A stretch of 64,000 bases of DNA from Nannocystis pusilla (lineage in GTDB: Bacteria > Myxococcota_A > Polyangia > Nannocystales > Nannocystaceae), in the NCBI RefSeq assembly GCF_020073745.1, contig NZ_JAIRAU010000037.1, positions 1 to 64,000 on the forward strand. The letters are read 5' to 3'. The position numbers and the translations under genes were made by a program. Under the pieces are notes generated by a model that was given only the letters and a program-made list of their open reading frames with translations, made no database searches and was not told the DNA's origin. Below, piece by piece: positions 25,297 through 34,213 of the stretch; positions within the stretch are counted from its first letter, which is position 1, and every line of letters starts with the position of its first letter.

Positions 25297-26448
25297 ATGC
25301 GGATTGATTGGCATGGACATCGAAGGTTCGGAGGATTGGCGCTGGTCGGGGCGCTGCTGAGCGCCTGCCCCGGGGGCGAGGGCTCGACCGAAAGCGCGAC
25401 GACGGGCAGCTCGACGACGGAGGCGGCGACGACGGAGGCGCCCACGACGGGGACGCCGACGACGACGACGGAGGGGACGACGGCGCCGACGAGCACGGGC
25501 GAGGCGAGCAGCACCAGCGGCGGCGAGGAGATCGATCCGCGCGTCGCGGACTGCCTGCGGATCAACGCCTGCGAGGCCGACGGGGGCTCGCCGTTCGGCC
25601 TGCAGACCTGCCTGGCGCACGCGCTCGACGTGCCGTGGACGTGGGCGGCGACCGGGACGATGCGGATGGCGATCGAGGCGATGGAGTGCAAGCTGGCGGC
25701 GCCCGACTGCGAGGGCGTGCGGGCGTGCACGCCGGCGCTCGAGCCGTTCGCGGAGATCTGTCAGGACAACGTGGGCTGGAGCGTGTGCGAGGGCGACCAG
25801 TGGGTGTTCTGCGACGAACTCGGGGCGCCGCTGCGGGCGATGGACTGCGGGGCGGCCGGGCAGGCCTGCGGGTTCGAGGCGTGGGCCGGCTGCGGGCTCG
25901 AGCCGTGCGAGTACGGGGTCACCGAGGCGACGTGCGACCCGGACGACCCGGAGGTGCTGATCGAGTGCCAGCCGGACGGGTTCCTGTCGCGGGTCGACTG
26001 CCGCACGCAGAACAACTTCGTGATCGTCGGCGGCAAGGACGGCGACAAGGTGTTCACGATCGCCGGCGAGACCTGCGGCTTCGACCCGATGCGCAACGCG
26101 AACGCCTGCGTCGGCACCGGCGAGCCGTGTGACTTCTTCTCGCAGCAGTGCGACGGCGACGTGCTCGAGACCTGCGCCGGCGGCAAGCTCGGTCGGCGCG
26201 ACTGCTCGACGGTCGAGCCGGCGGGCCAGGGCTGCGGCTACATCCAGGCCGGCCCGTTCGCCGGCGCGGCGTCGTGCGGGCTGATCGACACGGCCTGCGG
26301 CCTCGATGCGCCGGAGAGCTGCGACGGCGCGACGCTCTCGTTCTGCGACTGGAACCAGCCGGGCACGATCGATTGCGTGGCCGCCGGTTACAGCGGCTGC
26401 GCGACCACGGACTACGCCGGACGCACGGTGGCCTACTGCACGCCGTGA
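25297..26448 (+). CDS. Cys-rich predicted lipoprotein
   Basis: The 383-aa protein starts MRIDWHGHRRFGGLALVGALLSAC, a signal peptide with lipobox LSAC. A low-complexity linker (TESATTGSSTTEAATTEAPTT and TSTGEASSTSGGEE) follows to about residue 80. The mature domain contains around two dozen Cys in repeated short modules such as WSVCEGDQWVFCDELG, QCDGDVLETCAGGKLGRRDC and SCDGATLSFCDWNQPGTIDC: each has a Cys, a W/L-x-F/T-C strand and a D-C turn. This repeat is common in myxobacterial surface proteins and presumably forms disulfide-linked beta modules. Function is unknown. ATG 25297 is chosen because the frame upstream is Arg-rich and non-protein-like. Confidence 0.8.
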   Translation: MRIDWHGHRRFGGLALVGALLSACPGGEGSTESATTGSSTTEAATTEAPTTGTPTTTTEGTTAPTSTGEASSTSGGEEIDPRVADCLRINACEADGGSPFGLQTCLAHALDVPWTWAATGTMRMAIEAMECKLAAPDCEGVRACTPALEPFAEICQDNVGWSVCEGDQWVFCDELGAPLRAMDCGAAGQACGFEAWAGCGLEPCEYGVTEATCDPDDPEVLIECQPDGFLSRVDCRTQNNFVIVGGKDGDKVFTIAGETCGFDPMRNANACVGTGEPCDFFSQQCDGDVLETCAGGKLGRRDCSTVEPAGQGCGYIQAGPFAGAASCGLIDTACGLDAPESCDGATLSFCDWNQPGTIDCVAAGYSGCATTDYAGRTVAYCTP

Positions 26449-26459
26449 CGGCGGGTGTC

Positions 26460-26504
26460 GGCCGGCGCCGGCATATGTCCCTGGGGACATGTCGGGCGCC
26501 GGCC
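26460..26504. terminator. Long inverted repeat containing a perfect 14-bp unit
   Basis: GGCCGGCGCC (26460-26469) pairs with GGCGCCGGCC (26495-26504), and TGTCCC/GGGACA pair inside it (26476-26489 is a perfect TGTCC-CTGG-GGACA). It lies 12 bp after the upstream stop codon and about 80 bp before the next gene, so it may terminate the first transcript, although no T-run follows. Confidence 0.45.
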
Positions 26505-26584
26505 GGCGCCGCGGCCGAAGACCCCGAGCAGACGCCCGCAGAGGCGCTTGCGGGGCGCGGGGGCGCTTGGTAGAAGGCCCGCCG

Positions 26585-27397
26585 ATGTCCCCCGCGTCCC
26601 TGTCTCGTCCTCTGGTCGATATGGTCCGGTCCTCGCGCCTGTTCGGCGGCCTCGCAGCCGCGGCGCTGCTCGTCGGCTGCGGCGAGAACAAGGACCCGCT
26701 CGACACGATCGGCAATGTCACGGCCGGCCCGACCGGCGGGTCGAGCCCCAACCCGAGCGGTAGCCCGAGCGGCGGCGACCCGACCGAGGGCAGCACCGAG
26801 AGCTCGACCGAGACCGGCGCCCCGACCGAGGGCACGACCACGAGCGGCGGCGGCCACGGCGACTGTGACCAATTCCTGCTGTGCGTCGGGGCGGTCAGCC
26901 CGGAGTCGCTGGCCGAGACCGAGACGGCCTACGGGCCCGAGGGCACCTGCTGGACCACGCCGGAGCTGACCGAGCAGTGCCTGCAGGCGTGCTCGGAGGG
27001 GCTGGCGAGCTTCGGGACGCTCTACCCCGACGAGCCGGCCTGCGGCGGCAGCGGGACCTCGACCACCAGCGTGAGCACCACCGGGCCGCTGACGAGCACG
27101 AGCGAGCCGTGGACGAGCACGAGCGATCCGTGGACGAGCACCAGCGGCGACCCGGAGACCACCGGCAGCCCGTATGGCAACTGCGGCTGGGACGGCGGCA
27201 ACGCCTACTACGCGTGCGGCTTCGTGGGCGAAGATCCCGGCGGCACCAGCCCGATCGACTGCCCGCCCGACGTGATGGAAGGCGCCCCGTGCGACGAGAC
27301 CACGGCGGTCAACGGCATCGGCTGCTGCATGCCCAACGGCGACAACTACTTCTGCAGCGCCGAGAACACGGTCTATCTCGACCCGTGCGGCCCCTGA
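26585..27397 (+). CDS. Predicted lipoprotein with two Thr/Ser linkers
   Basis: The 270-aa protein starts MSPASLSRPLVDMVRSSRLFGGLAAAALLVGC; the lipobox is LVGC. The Met at 26621 (MVRSSRLF) is an alternative start just before the signal peptide. A Gly/Ser/Thr-rich stretch leads to a small domain with Cys (CDQFLLCVGAV, EQCLQACSEG, PDEPACGG), then a second linker with a fourfold TSTSEPW/DPW-like repeat, then a C-terminal Cys domain (NCGWDGGNAYYACGFVGEDPGG, DCPPDVMEGAPC, GIGCCMPNGDNYFC). Both small domains look like disulfide-stabilised extracellular modules. Function is unknown. It is in line with the preceding lipoprotein but separated by the hairpin. Confidence 0.75.
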   Translation: MSPASLSRPLVDMVRSSRLFGGLAAAALLVGCGENKDPLDTIGNVTAGPTGGSSPNPSGSPSGGDPTEGSTESSTETGAPTEGTTTSGGGHGDCDQFLLCVGAVSPESLAETETAYGPEGTCWTTPELTEQCLQACSEGLASFGTLYPDEPACGGSGTSTTSVSTTGPLTSTSEPWTSTSDPWTSTSGDPETTGSPYGNCGWDGGNAYYACGFVGEDPGGTSPIDCPPDVMEGAPCDETTAVNGIGCCMPNGDNYFCSAENTVYLDPCGP

Positions 27398-28037
27398 CCG
27401 TTTGCGCGGGTTCCGAGGGACAGGTCGTCGTATTTGGATGATCTGGCCTTCGAGGCAGGTTGTCGGACCGACGATGAACGCCGGCTATTCGCACAGCACC
27501 GTGATTCGCGGTCCGATGATTTCGCGCATGGGTGCGACGTGCGCCGAAAAATATGCGATGACCACAGACGCGAGATCGTCGATTCGACCCATTGCACGAA
27601 AGCGGGCCCTCACGCGCACGCGGGAGCGAGATCCAGGATCGATATCCCTGCCGCGACGCGAGAATGTCGACAGGCGCGAGGTCAGCGGCGCCGAGGGCTG
27701 GAGGTCGACGGGGCCGTCGTCGCTGCGGCCCGGCGGCCGGGGCGCACGGGACGTGCTCCGCCCCGACCGGCCGTCTTCGGGAGGTCAGGGCGCCGCGGGC
27801 TGCGAGATCGGCGGTGTGCGCGGGGAAGCACTCGGCCAAGAAATCGCGCTGTAAGTGACCCGTGGCGGTGCTGCATGCCACTGTCGCCGAACCGCGCTGC
27901 GGCGGAGCGGCCGCGCCTCGAGTGCCTCGACCGCGCGGCCGGGCGCGGGCCTTCACGCGTCTCCGACCCCCTGAACGCGGCCCATCGTCCCGATCTGCCG
28001 CCGCGGCGGCACGCACGTGCAGCGACGGAGACGGGGT
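27398..28037. other. 640-bp gap, no convincing gene
   Basis: Frames on both strands read as Arg/Ala/Pro-rich noise. Short AT-richer patches (for example 27546-27570, AAAAATATGCGATGA) could hold promoter elements for the sigma-factor gene, but none is defined. A weak 14-bp-repeat-like unit (GGTTCCGAGGGACA) begins the gap at about 27404. Confidence 0.4.
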
Positions 28038-28604
28038 ATGCTCCCGGTCCTCCTCATGCGCACGGACATCGAGCTCCTCGACGCCTGGTGCGCCGGCGAC
28101 AACGTCGCCGGCGACGCCTTGATCCGGCGGCATTTCGAAGCGGTGTGTCGGTTCTTTCGCAGCAAGCTCGGGGAAGACGTCGAGGACCTGATCCAGCGGA
28201 CGTTCCAGATCTGCACCGTGCGGCGCAAGGAGCTGCAGGCCGACGGGAGCTTCCGCGGGTTCTTGTTCGGGGTGGCGCGCAACCTGCTGCTCGACCATCT
28301 GCGCCGGCTCTACCGCCGCGGCGAGCACGACGACGTCCACATGTATTCGCTGCGCGACCTCGGGACCACGCCATCGGAGGCGGTGGCCCGCAACGAGCGC
28401 GAAGTGATGATCCAGGAGGCGATGCGCCGGATCCCGCTCGAGCAGCGGATGTTGCTCGAGCTGGCCCACTGGGAGCGGCTGACGGGGCGGGAGATCGCCC
28501 AGGCGCTCGACATCGGCGAGAACACGGTGCGCAGCCGGCTGTCGCGCGCCCGCGCCGCGCTGCGCGAGGAGCTCGAGCGGCTGGGATCAAAAGACTCGCT
28601 GTGA
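28038..28604 (+). CDS. RNA polymerase sigma-70 family (ECF-like) sigma factor
   Basis: The 188-aa protein has region 2 at about 10-80 (RRHFEAVCRFFRSKLGEDVEDLIQRTFQICTVRR, GSFRGFLFGVARNLLLDHLRRLYRR) and region 4 at about 125-180 (MRRIPLEQRMLLELAHWERLTGREIAQALDIGENTVRSRLSRARAALREEL), a clear helix-turn-helix. It lacks regions 1 and 3, as ECF sigma factors do. The ATG at 28038 has GGAG 7 nt upstream; Met at 28056 is possible. It lies 39 bp before a transmembrane kinase-TPR gene on the same strand, an arrangement repeated in Nannocystineae genomes, suggesting the kinase controls the sigma factor in place of an anti-sigma factor. Confidence 0.85.
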   Translation: MLPVLLMRTDIELLDAWCAGDNVAGDALIRRHFEAVCRFFRSKLGEDVEDLIQRTFQICTVRRKELQADGSFRGFLFGVARNLLLDHLRRLYRRGEHDDVHMYSLRDLGTTPSEAVARNEREVMIQEAMRRIPLEQRMLLELAHWERLTGREIAQALDIGENTVRSRLSRARAALREELERLGSKDSL

Positions 28605-28643
28605 CGACTCATCAGAGCGGGCATCGAGGCCGATGAGACGACC

Positions 28644-31600
28644 ATGACCACCTTCGACGAGGACGACGAGCTGCTGGCAGAGCTCGCGGCGATCCGGCCC
28701 GACCAGACGGACGTGTTCGCGCGCTCGGTGCATGCGTCGATCCGGCGCAACCTGATCGGCGAGACGGGGGAGCCGTTCCGCCTCGGGCGCTTCACGGTGC
28801 TCGAACCGCTGGGCGGCGGCGGCATGGGGGTCGTGTTCGTCGCCTACGATCCGGTCCTCGACCGCAAGATCGCGCTCAAGGTCCTGCACAACCGCGGCGA
28901 CCGGGGCCGGCGCGAGGTCCTGCGCGAGGGCCGGGCGCTGGCCCGCCTGAAGCACCCCAACGTGGTCGCGGTCTTCGAGGTCGGCGAGCTCGACGACCGC
29001 GTGTTCGTGGCGATGGAGTACGTCGACGGGCACAACCTGCGCGAGTGGTTGCGCCAGCCGAGGACCACCGCGGCGATCCTGGCCCGCCTCGTCGAGGCCG
29101 GGCGCGGGCTGGCGGCGGCGCACGCGGTCGAGCTGGTCCACCGCGACTTCAAGCCCGAGAACGTGGTGATCGACGGCAACGGCCACGCGCGGGTGATCGA
29201 CTTCGGCCTGGCGCGGCCGATCGCGGAGCTGCCCGAGCCGGCGCAGTCCGCCGCCGTCGCGCCGGCGACCGCTGCCTCGGTGCACGGCGGGACCCCGGCC
29301 TACATGGCGCCCGAGCGCCTCGCCGGGGCCGCGGGCGATCACCGCTCCGATCAATACTCGTTCTGCGTCACCGCCTGGGAGGCGCTGTTCGGCGCGCGCC
29401 CGGCGGACGCGCGCGCGCGCGTGGCCCAGGCGCAAGGACGGAGCGTGCCGGGGTGGCTGCGCAAGGTGCTGGAGCGCGGGCTGTCCGCTGCGCCAGGTGA
29501 CCGCTATCCGACCACCGAGGCGCTGCTGGCGGCGCTGCGCGCCGACCCGACCCGGCGGCGACGGGTGGTGGCGGCCGTGGTCGTGGCGGGGCTCGCGGTC
29601 GCGGGCTGGTTCGGCGTCCGGGACTACCGCGAGGCGCAGACGGTGGCCTCGTGCGAGGCGGACGGGGCGAGCATGGCCGGGGCGTGGCGCCCCGAGGCGC
29701 GGACGAAGCTGCGCGACGGGATGCTCGCCTCGGGGGTCGCGTACGCGGAGACGGCGGCGGACAAGGTCGTGCCGTACTTCGTGGCCCAGGCGGAGGCGCT
29801 GACGCAGGCGCGCACGGAGGGGTGCCTGAACGCGCGGGTGCGGGGGACGTGGGACGAGGACACGCTGGCGCGCTCGGTGTGGTGCCTGGAGGTGCGACGG
29901 TTGGAGTTCGAGGCGCTGCTCGACGCGCTCTCGCAGCCCAAGGCGACCTCGGTGCAGGCCGCGGTGGACGCGGCGGCCGCGTTGTCGCCGACCGGCCCGT
30001 GCCTGGACGCCTCTCAGCTGGCCAGGTTGCCGCCGTTGCCGCCGGACCCGGAGCGCCACCAGGCGGTCCGGCGGCAGCTCGCGCGAGCCGGGGCGCTGCG
30101 GACCGCGGGGGACTACGACGAGGGGCTGCGTGAGGCGCGAGAGGCGTTGGCCGCCGCGGAGGATCTCGACTGGCCGGCGCTGACGGCCGATGCTCGCCGG
30201 CGCGTCGGGATGCTGCTCGTCGAGGGCGGGAAGTACCAGGAGGCCGAGCCGATGCTCGAGGATGCGTACTTCGAGGCGGCGAGGGCCGGTGCGCTGGAAG
30301 TGACGGCGAACGCAGCGGTCGACCTCGCCGAGACCGTGGGCTACCGCCAGGCGCGTTACCTCGACGGACTCCGGTGGTCGCGACTCGCGGAGGTCGCGGC
30401 CGCCGCGATCGAGCCGGAGGACCGGTTGTCCACGCGGCGCAGCGAGATCGTCAGCACCCGCGCGAAGATCCACGAGGGCAAGGGCGACTACGCGGAGGCG
30501 CAGGCGCTCCTCGAACGGGTGCTCGCCATGGACGAGAAGCTGCTCGGCCCCGAGCACCCGCACGTCGCCAACACGCTCAACAACCTCGCCAACGTCCACT
30601 GGGCGACGCGAGCGTACGCGGAGGCGAGGCCGCTCTACGAGCGGGCGCTCGCCATCCACGAGAAGACGCTGGGCTCCGACCACCCGCACCTCGCCACCAC
30701 GCTCAACAACCTCGCCAACATCCACCTCGCGACCGGGTCGTACGACGAGGGGCGGGCGATCCTCGAGCGCGTGGTGGCGACCGAGGAGAAGGTGCTGGGC
30801 CCGGAACACCCGGACTTCGCCATCTCGCTCCACAACCTCGCCAGCGCCTACCGGCTGAAGGGGGCGTACGCGGAGGCGAGGGTGCTCTACGAGCGGACGC
30901 TCGCCATCCGCGAGAAGGTGCTCGGCCCCGAGCACCCGAGCGTCGCCCAGTCCCTCAACAGCATCGCCGGGATCTTGTCGCGCACGGGGGCGTACGAGGA
31001 GGCCAGAGTGATGCACGCGCGGGCGCTGGCCCTCCGCGAGAAGGCGCTGGGCCCCGACCACCCCGACGTGGCGAGCTCGCTCCACAACCTGGCCGGCGTC
31101 CACAGGTCCATGGGGGCGTACGGGGACGCGAAGCCGCTGTTCGAGCGGGCGCTGGCGATCTGGGAGCAGGCGTTCGGCCCCGAACACGTGAGCCTCGCGG
31201 CCCCGCTCGAGAGCCTCGCCCTCGTCCACGTCGCCCTCGGCGAGTACGACAGGGCGAGCCCGCTGGCCGAACGGGCGCTGGCGGTCCGCGAGAAGAAGCT
31301 GGGCCCCGACCACCCGGACGTCGCGTTCTCCCTCGTCAACCTCGCCCTCGTCCGCGCGTCCACCGGCGCGTACGAGGAGGCGGAGGCGCTGTACCGGCGG
31401 GCGCTGGCGATCGACGAGGCCAAGCTGGGTCCCGACCACCCGGAGGTCGCGTACACCTTGATCGGCCTCGCCGAGGTCGCGCTGGCCCGCGACCGACCGG
31501 CGGAGGCCGTGGCGCTGGCGGAGCGCTCCACCGGCATCCTCGCCGGCCGCGAGGCGCCGGCGGACAAGTTGGCAGACAGCCGCTTCGTGCTCGCGCGGGC

Positions 31601-31742
31601 GCTGGTGGCCGCGCTCGCGGACAAGGACCGCGCGCTCGCGCTGGCGCGACAGGCCCGCGACGGCCTGCGCGCCGTCAATGGCAAGAGCAAGGAGCTCGCG
31701 CAGGTCGAGGCGTTCCTGACGCAGCACGAAGATAGGCGATAG
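28644..31742 (+). CDS. Transmembrane Ser/Thr protein kinase with TPR repeats
   Basis: The 1032-aa protein has a Hanks kinase domain at about 48-290: glycine loop G57GGGMG62, K79 in IALKVL, HRDFKPEN with D168, DFG at 186-188, and GTPAYMAPERL. All catalytic residues are present. A single membrane helix (about 308-328, VVAAVVVAGLAVAGWFGV) is followed by a helical domain and then about eight kinesin-light-chain-type TPR_12 repeats of 42 residues (LGPEHPxVAxxLNNLAxxxxxxGxYxEAxxLYERALAIxEK), which give a 126-bp DNA periodicity from about 30500 to 31500. The TPRs would be on the opposite side of the membrane from the kinase and could sense a partner protein. It is paired with the sigma factor upstream. 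Confidence 0.9.
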   Translation: MTTFDEDDELLAELAAIRPDQTDVFARSVHASIRRNLIGETGEPFRLGRFTVLEPLGGGGMGVVFVAYDPVLDRKIALKVLHNRGDRGRREVLREGRALARLKHPNVVAVFEVGELDDRVFVAMEYVDGHNLREWLRQPRTTAAILARLVEAGRGLAAAHAVELVHRDFKPENVVIDGNGHARVIDFGLARPIAELPEPAQSAAVAPATAASVHGGTPAYMAPERLAGAAGDHRSDQYSFCVTAWEALFGARPADARARVAQAQGRSVPGWLRKVLERGLSAAPGDRYPTTEALLAALRADPTRRRRVVAAVVVAGLAVAGWFGVRDYREAQTVASCEADGASMAGAWRPEARTKLRDGMLASGVAYAETAADKVVPYFVAQAEALTQARTEGCLNARVRGTWDEDTLARSVWCLEVRRLEFEALLDALSQPKATSVQAAVDAAAALSPTGPCLDASQLARLPPLPPDPERHQAVRRQLARAGALRTAGDYDEGLREAREALAAAEDLDWPALTADARRRVGMLLVEGGKYQEAEPMLEDAYFEAARAGALEVTANAAVDLAETVGYRQARYLDGLRWSRLAEVAAAAIEPEDRLSTRRSEIVSTRAKIHEGKGDYAEAQALLERVLAMDEKLLGPEHPHVANTLNNLANVHWATRAYAEARPLYERALAIHEKTLGSDHPHLATTLNNLANIHLATGSYDEGRAILERVVATEEKVLGPEHPDFAISLHNLASAYRLKGAYAEARVLYERTLAIREKVLGPEHPSVAQSLNSIAGILSRTGAYEEARVMHARALALREKALGPDHPDVASSLHNLAGVHRSMGAYGDAKPLFERALAIWEQAFGPEHVSLAAPLESLALVHVALGEYDRASPLAERALAVREKKLGPDHPDVAFSLVNLALVRASTGAYEEAEALYRRALAIDEAKLGPDHPEVAYTLIGLAEVALARDRPAEAVALAERSTGILAGREAPADKLADSRFVLARALVAALADKDRALALARQARDGLRAVNGKSKELAQVEAFLTQHEDRR

Positions 31743-31992
31743 GCGCCGCGTCGCCCGGAGCACGTGCTGGCGGATGACCTCGCCCTCGATGCATGGCGCG
31801 AGGGCCCGATTGCCGAGAGAGTCATCGAGCTGGTCAAACGAACTGCCGGTGAAAGCCGCCGGTCGCGCGCCTGGAGAATTGCCGGCGGTCGTGCGCGAGC
31901 GAAACGGAGCGCATCGCCGCCGCGAATTTTTTCGGGATCAACCAGCGGCGTCCGACGACTTAACGATACCGCCCCCGCCGGGGCCGTATCCC

Positions 31993-32640
31993 ATGGACCA
32001 CGCAGGTAGATCCTCGCCAATCGTACAATTCTCGCCACCGCCCGCGCACCGACGACGCGTGTCGCTCGCCGCGCTGACGGTGCTCCTCGCGTCACCGTCG
32101 CTCGCGGGCGCACAGCCGCCGCCGGTCGCCGAATTCGACGAATCACCCGCGCCTCCGAGCGACGTGCTCCACCCCGACCTCGCCGCCGACGCGCCGCAGG
32201 CCGACTGGATCCGCGAGGGTTACGGCGCCGGCGCCGGCGTCGAGGGGGACCCGCGCGCGTTGAACCGCCAGATCCGCCGTGCGGGCCGGGTCACCCTCGC
32301 CGGCGGCGCGATCGCCATCCTCGGCGGCACGCTCGCCATCACCGGCGCGATCCTCCTCTACGGCGTGCGCCCGAAGACCCGCCTGCAGGACCTCGCCAAG
32401 GACAACGGCGGGTCGTTGCCGACCGACGACGAGGAGCGCCACCGCCTGATCTCGATCGCCCGCGCCGGCCCGGTCGTCGCGTTCACCGGGCTCGGCGTGC
32501 TCGTCGGCGGGGCGGTCACCGCCGCGGTCGCCCGGCTCCGCCTGAAGAAGCTGCGGGAGCGGCGGCGGACCTCGATCGTCTCGGTCTCGCCGACCATGTT
32601 CGGCCACGGCGCCGAGGTGCACTGGGAGGTGAGGTTCTGA
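31993..32640 (+). CDS. Exported/membrane protein, first gene of a three-gene envelope operon
   Basis: The 215-aa protein has a signal-like N-terminus (RRRVSLAALTVLLASPSLAGAQPPP), a Pro/Asp-rich segment, and two hydrophobic helices (GRVTLAGGAIAILGGTLAITGAILLYGV and AGPVVAFTGLGVLVGGAVTAAVARLRL) with a short loop between, ending in a basic strand-rich tail. The layout resembles the accessory proteins often next to myxobacterial Ser/Thr kinases. Start is ATG 31993; longer versions of the frame read as noise. It overlaps the next gene by one base (TGATG), so an operon is certain. Function is unknown. The 250 bp before it contain no gene. Confidence 0.7.
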   Translation: MDHAGRSSPIVQFSPPPAHRRRVSLAALTVLLASPSLAGAQPPPVAEFDESPAPPSDVLHPDLAADAPQADWIREGYGAGAGVEGDPRALNRQIRRAGRVTLAGGAIAILGGTLAITGAILLYGVRPKTRLQDLAKDNGGSLPTDDEERHRLISIARAGPVVAFTGLGVLVGGAVTAAVARLRLKKLRERRRTSIVSVSPTMFGHGAEVHWEVRF

Positions 32641-33005
32641 TGTCACGTCATTTCTACGATCTCATCAAGCTCGTCGCGGTCGCCGGCCTCGCCGGCGCCT
32701 GCGACTTCGAGGAGGCGCTCGAGGGCGAGCCGTGCACCGTCGAGGACGATTGCTGGCACACGCAGGAGTGCGCGCGCACCGGGCCCGAGCGCTTCTACAA
32801 CCTCCCCGGTATCTGCCAGCCCGAGGACACCGGCTGCGTATTCGGCCGGCAGCTCGGTTGTGCGTGCAATCCGGTCGACCCTGCGACCAACTGCACCGTG
32901 CCCGCGCTCCCGTACAACTTGCACGCCACCTATCCCCGGATGGTCTGCGACGCGGCGATCTTGCAATGCGCCGTCGCGCCCCCGGAAGGCGGAGACCAGC
33001 CGTGA
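32640..33005 (+). CDS. Small Cys-rich lipoprotein
   Basis: The 121-aa protein starts MSRHFYDLIKLVAVAGLAGAC; the lipobox is LAGAC. The mature part has eight further Cys (EPCTVEDDCWHTQEC, GICQPEDTGC, LGCACNP, NCTVP, VCDAAILQC), a dense disulfide pattern of about 100 residues seen in small myxobacterial surface proteins. Start and stop overlap both neighbours (TGATG upstream, GTGA downstream), so it is translationally coupled on either side. Function is unknown. Confidence 0.75.
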   Translation: MSRHFYDLIKLVAVAGLAGACDFEEALEGEPCTVEDDCWHTQECARTGPERFYNLPGICQPEDTGCVFGRQLGCACNPVDPATNCTVPALPYNLHATYPRMVCDAAILQCAVAPPEGGDQP

Positions 33006-34204
33006 ATCGACGCATGATGATTTCCCTGTTCACCGCCGCCGCGCTGTTCGACACGGCCGGCTGCGCCTTCATCACCGGACTCGCGAGCGCGGGCGGGGCC
33101 GACGCGTCGGCCTTCACCGTCGACATGGAGCGCTACCAGGTCCAGAGCCTCGGCCTCGCGCCCCAGCACGGGGGCGATGCGATCTGCCCGACCTCCGCGG
33201 TGGCCTTCAAGGTCGTCGCCGAGGCGATCGACAGCAAGAAGTCGGCGGCCGTGACGCTCGAGACGGCCGACCCGAAGGGCTCGGCGAACGACGCGCGCGG
33301 CAAGATGGACCTGACCGAGTTCGCCCTGGCCGCGCGCGGCGGGACGATCGAGAACGGGACCTTCTCCGCCTCCGCCGATCCGTTCGCGGCGCTCCTCGGC
33401 TTCGACGTCAAGGCGACCTACCGCCTCGACAAGACCAAGGAAGCGACCAGGCACTTCGCGCCGGAGTACTCGTGCATCAAGGAGGTCGGCGCGGCCGGCT
33501 CGTCCGGCAGCGAGGCCGGCAGGGTGGGCAGCCAGGGCTCGTCGAACGGCGGTGCGGGCGGTCCCGGCGGCCCGGGCGGCGCGGGGGCGCCCGGTCTCAA
33601 TCTCACGGCCCACGTGTCGATCGTCGAGACCCCCCTGTTCGACCGGCTCGGCATCATTCGCGTCACCGGTGACTCCGAGCAATTGACGCTCTTCGACCTC
33701 TCGGCGGGGATCACCGTCGTCGCGCGCGGGGGCGACGGCGGCCGCGGCGGACCGGGCGGGCAGGGCGGCATCGGGGCCGACCCGCAGGGGACCGGCGGTC
33801 CGGGCGGTCCAGGAGGCGACGGCGGCCCCGGCGGCGACGGCGGCCAGGTGCTCGTCGTCCTCGACCATCGCTATCCCGAGCTGGCCGAGAGCGTCCGCAT
33901 CGACGTCTCGGGTGGCGCGCCGGGTGAGGGTGGTCCGGGCGGCCGCGGCGGAATGGGCGCTCCCTCGCGCTCGCCCTGTTCGGGCTGCAAGTCGATCCCG
34001 CCCGGCGCCCAGGGACCGAGCGGTCCGTCCGGCAGGACGGGCGGCGCCGGCGGACGGGCGGGCACCGGGACGGTGCGCGTCGAGGACGTCGGCCCGGTGT
34101 TCGCTTCCTTGCCGCCGGGCGTCCGGCTGCGCGCCGATCCTCCGCCGGAGGTGCTGCCGCCGCCACCACCGCCGCCGCCGGCCAAGAAGTCGCGGCGCAA
34201 GTGA
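33002..34204 (+). CDS. Secreted collagen-like (Gly-X-Y) protein
   Basis: The 400-aa protein has a hydrophobic N-terminus ending TAGC (MMISLFTAAALFDTAGC), a possible lipobox. A mixed domain to about residue 160 is followed by three Gly-X-Y-like segments: GAAGSSGSEAGRVG...GGAGGPGGPGGAGAPG, GGDGGRGGPGGQGG...GGPGGPGGDGGPGGDGG, and GGAPGEGGPGGRGG...GAQGPSGPSGRTGGAGG. Strand-rich spacers (VSIVETPLFDRLGIIRVTGDSEQLTLFDLS; VLVVLDHRYPELAES) separate them. The C-terminus is a polyproline run and KKSRRK. Bacterial collagen-like proteins form extended trimers at the surface. Start is the GTG in the GTGA overlap; ATG at 33014 is possible. Confidence 0.75.
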   Translation: MNRRMMISLFTAAALFDTAGCAFITGLASAGGADASAFTVDMERYQVQSLGLAPQHGGDAICPTSAVAFKVVAEAIDSKKSAAVTLETADPKGSANDARGKMDLTEFALAARGGTIENGTFSASADPFAALLGFDVKATYRLDKTKEATRHFAPEYSCIKEVGAAGSSGSEAGRVGSQGSSNGGAGGPGGPGGAGAPGLNLTAHVSIVETPLFDRLGIIRVTGDSEQLTLFDLSAGITVVARGGDGGRGGPGGQGGIGADPQGTGGPGGPGGDGGPGGDGGQVLVVLDHRYPELAESVRIDVSGGAPGEGGPGGRGGMGAPSRSPCSGCKSIPPGAQGPSGPSGRTGGAGGRAGTGTVRVEDVGPVFASLPPGVRLRADPPPEVLPPPPPPPPAKKSRRK

Positions 34205-34213
34205 CTCGGGCGC

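Noticed and set aside
28587..31763. 1058-codon reverse-strand frame opposite the kinase-TPR gene
   Set aside because: It mirrors the 42-residue TPR periodicity of the real gene (RPLVQRLR-like repeats), which is a by-product of the repeat DNA.
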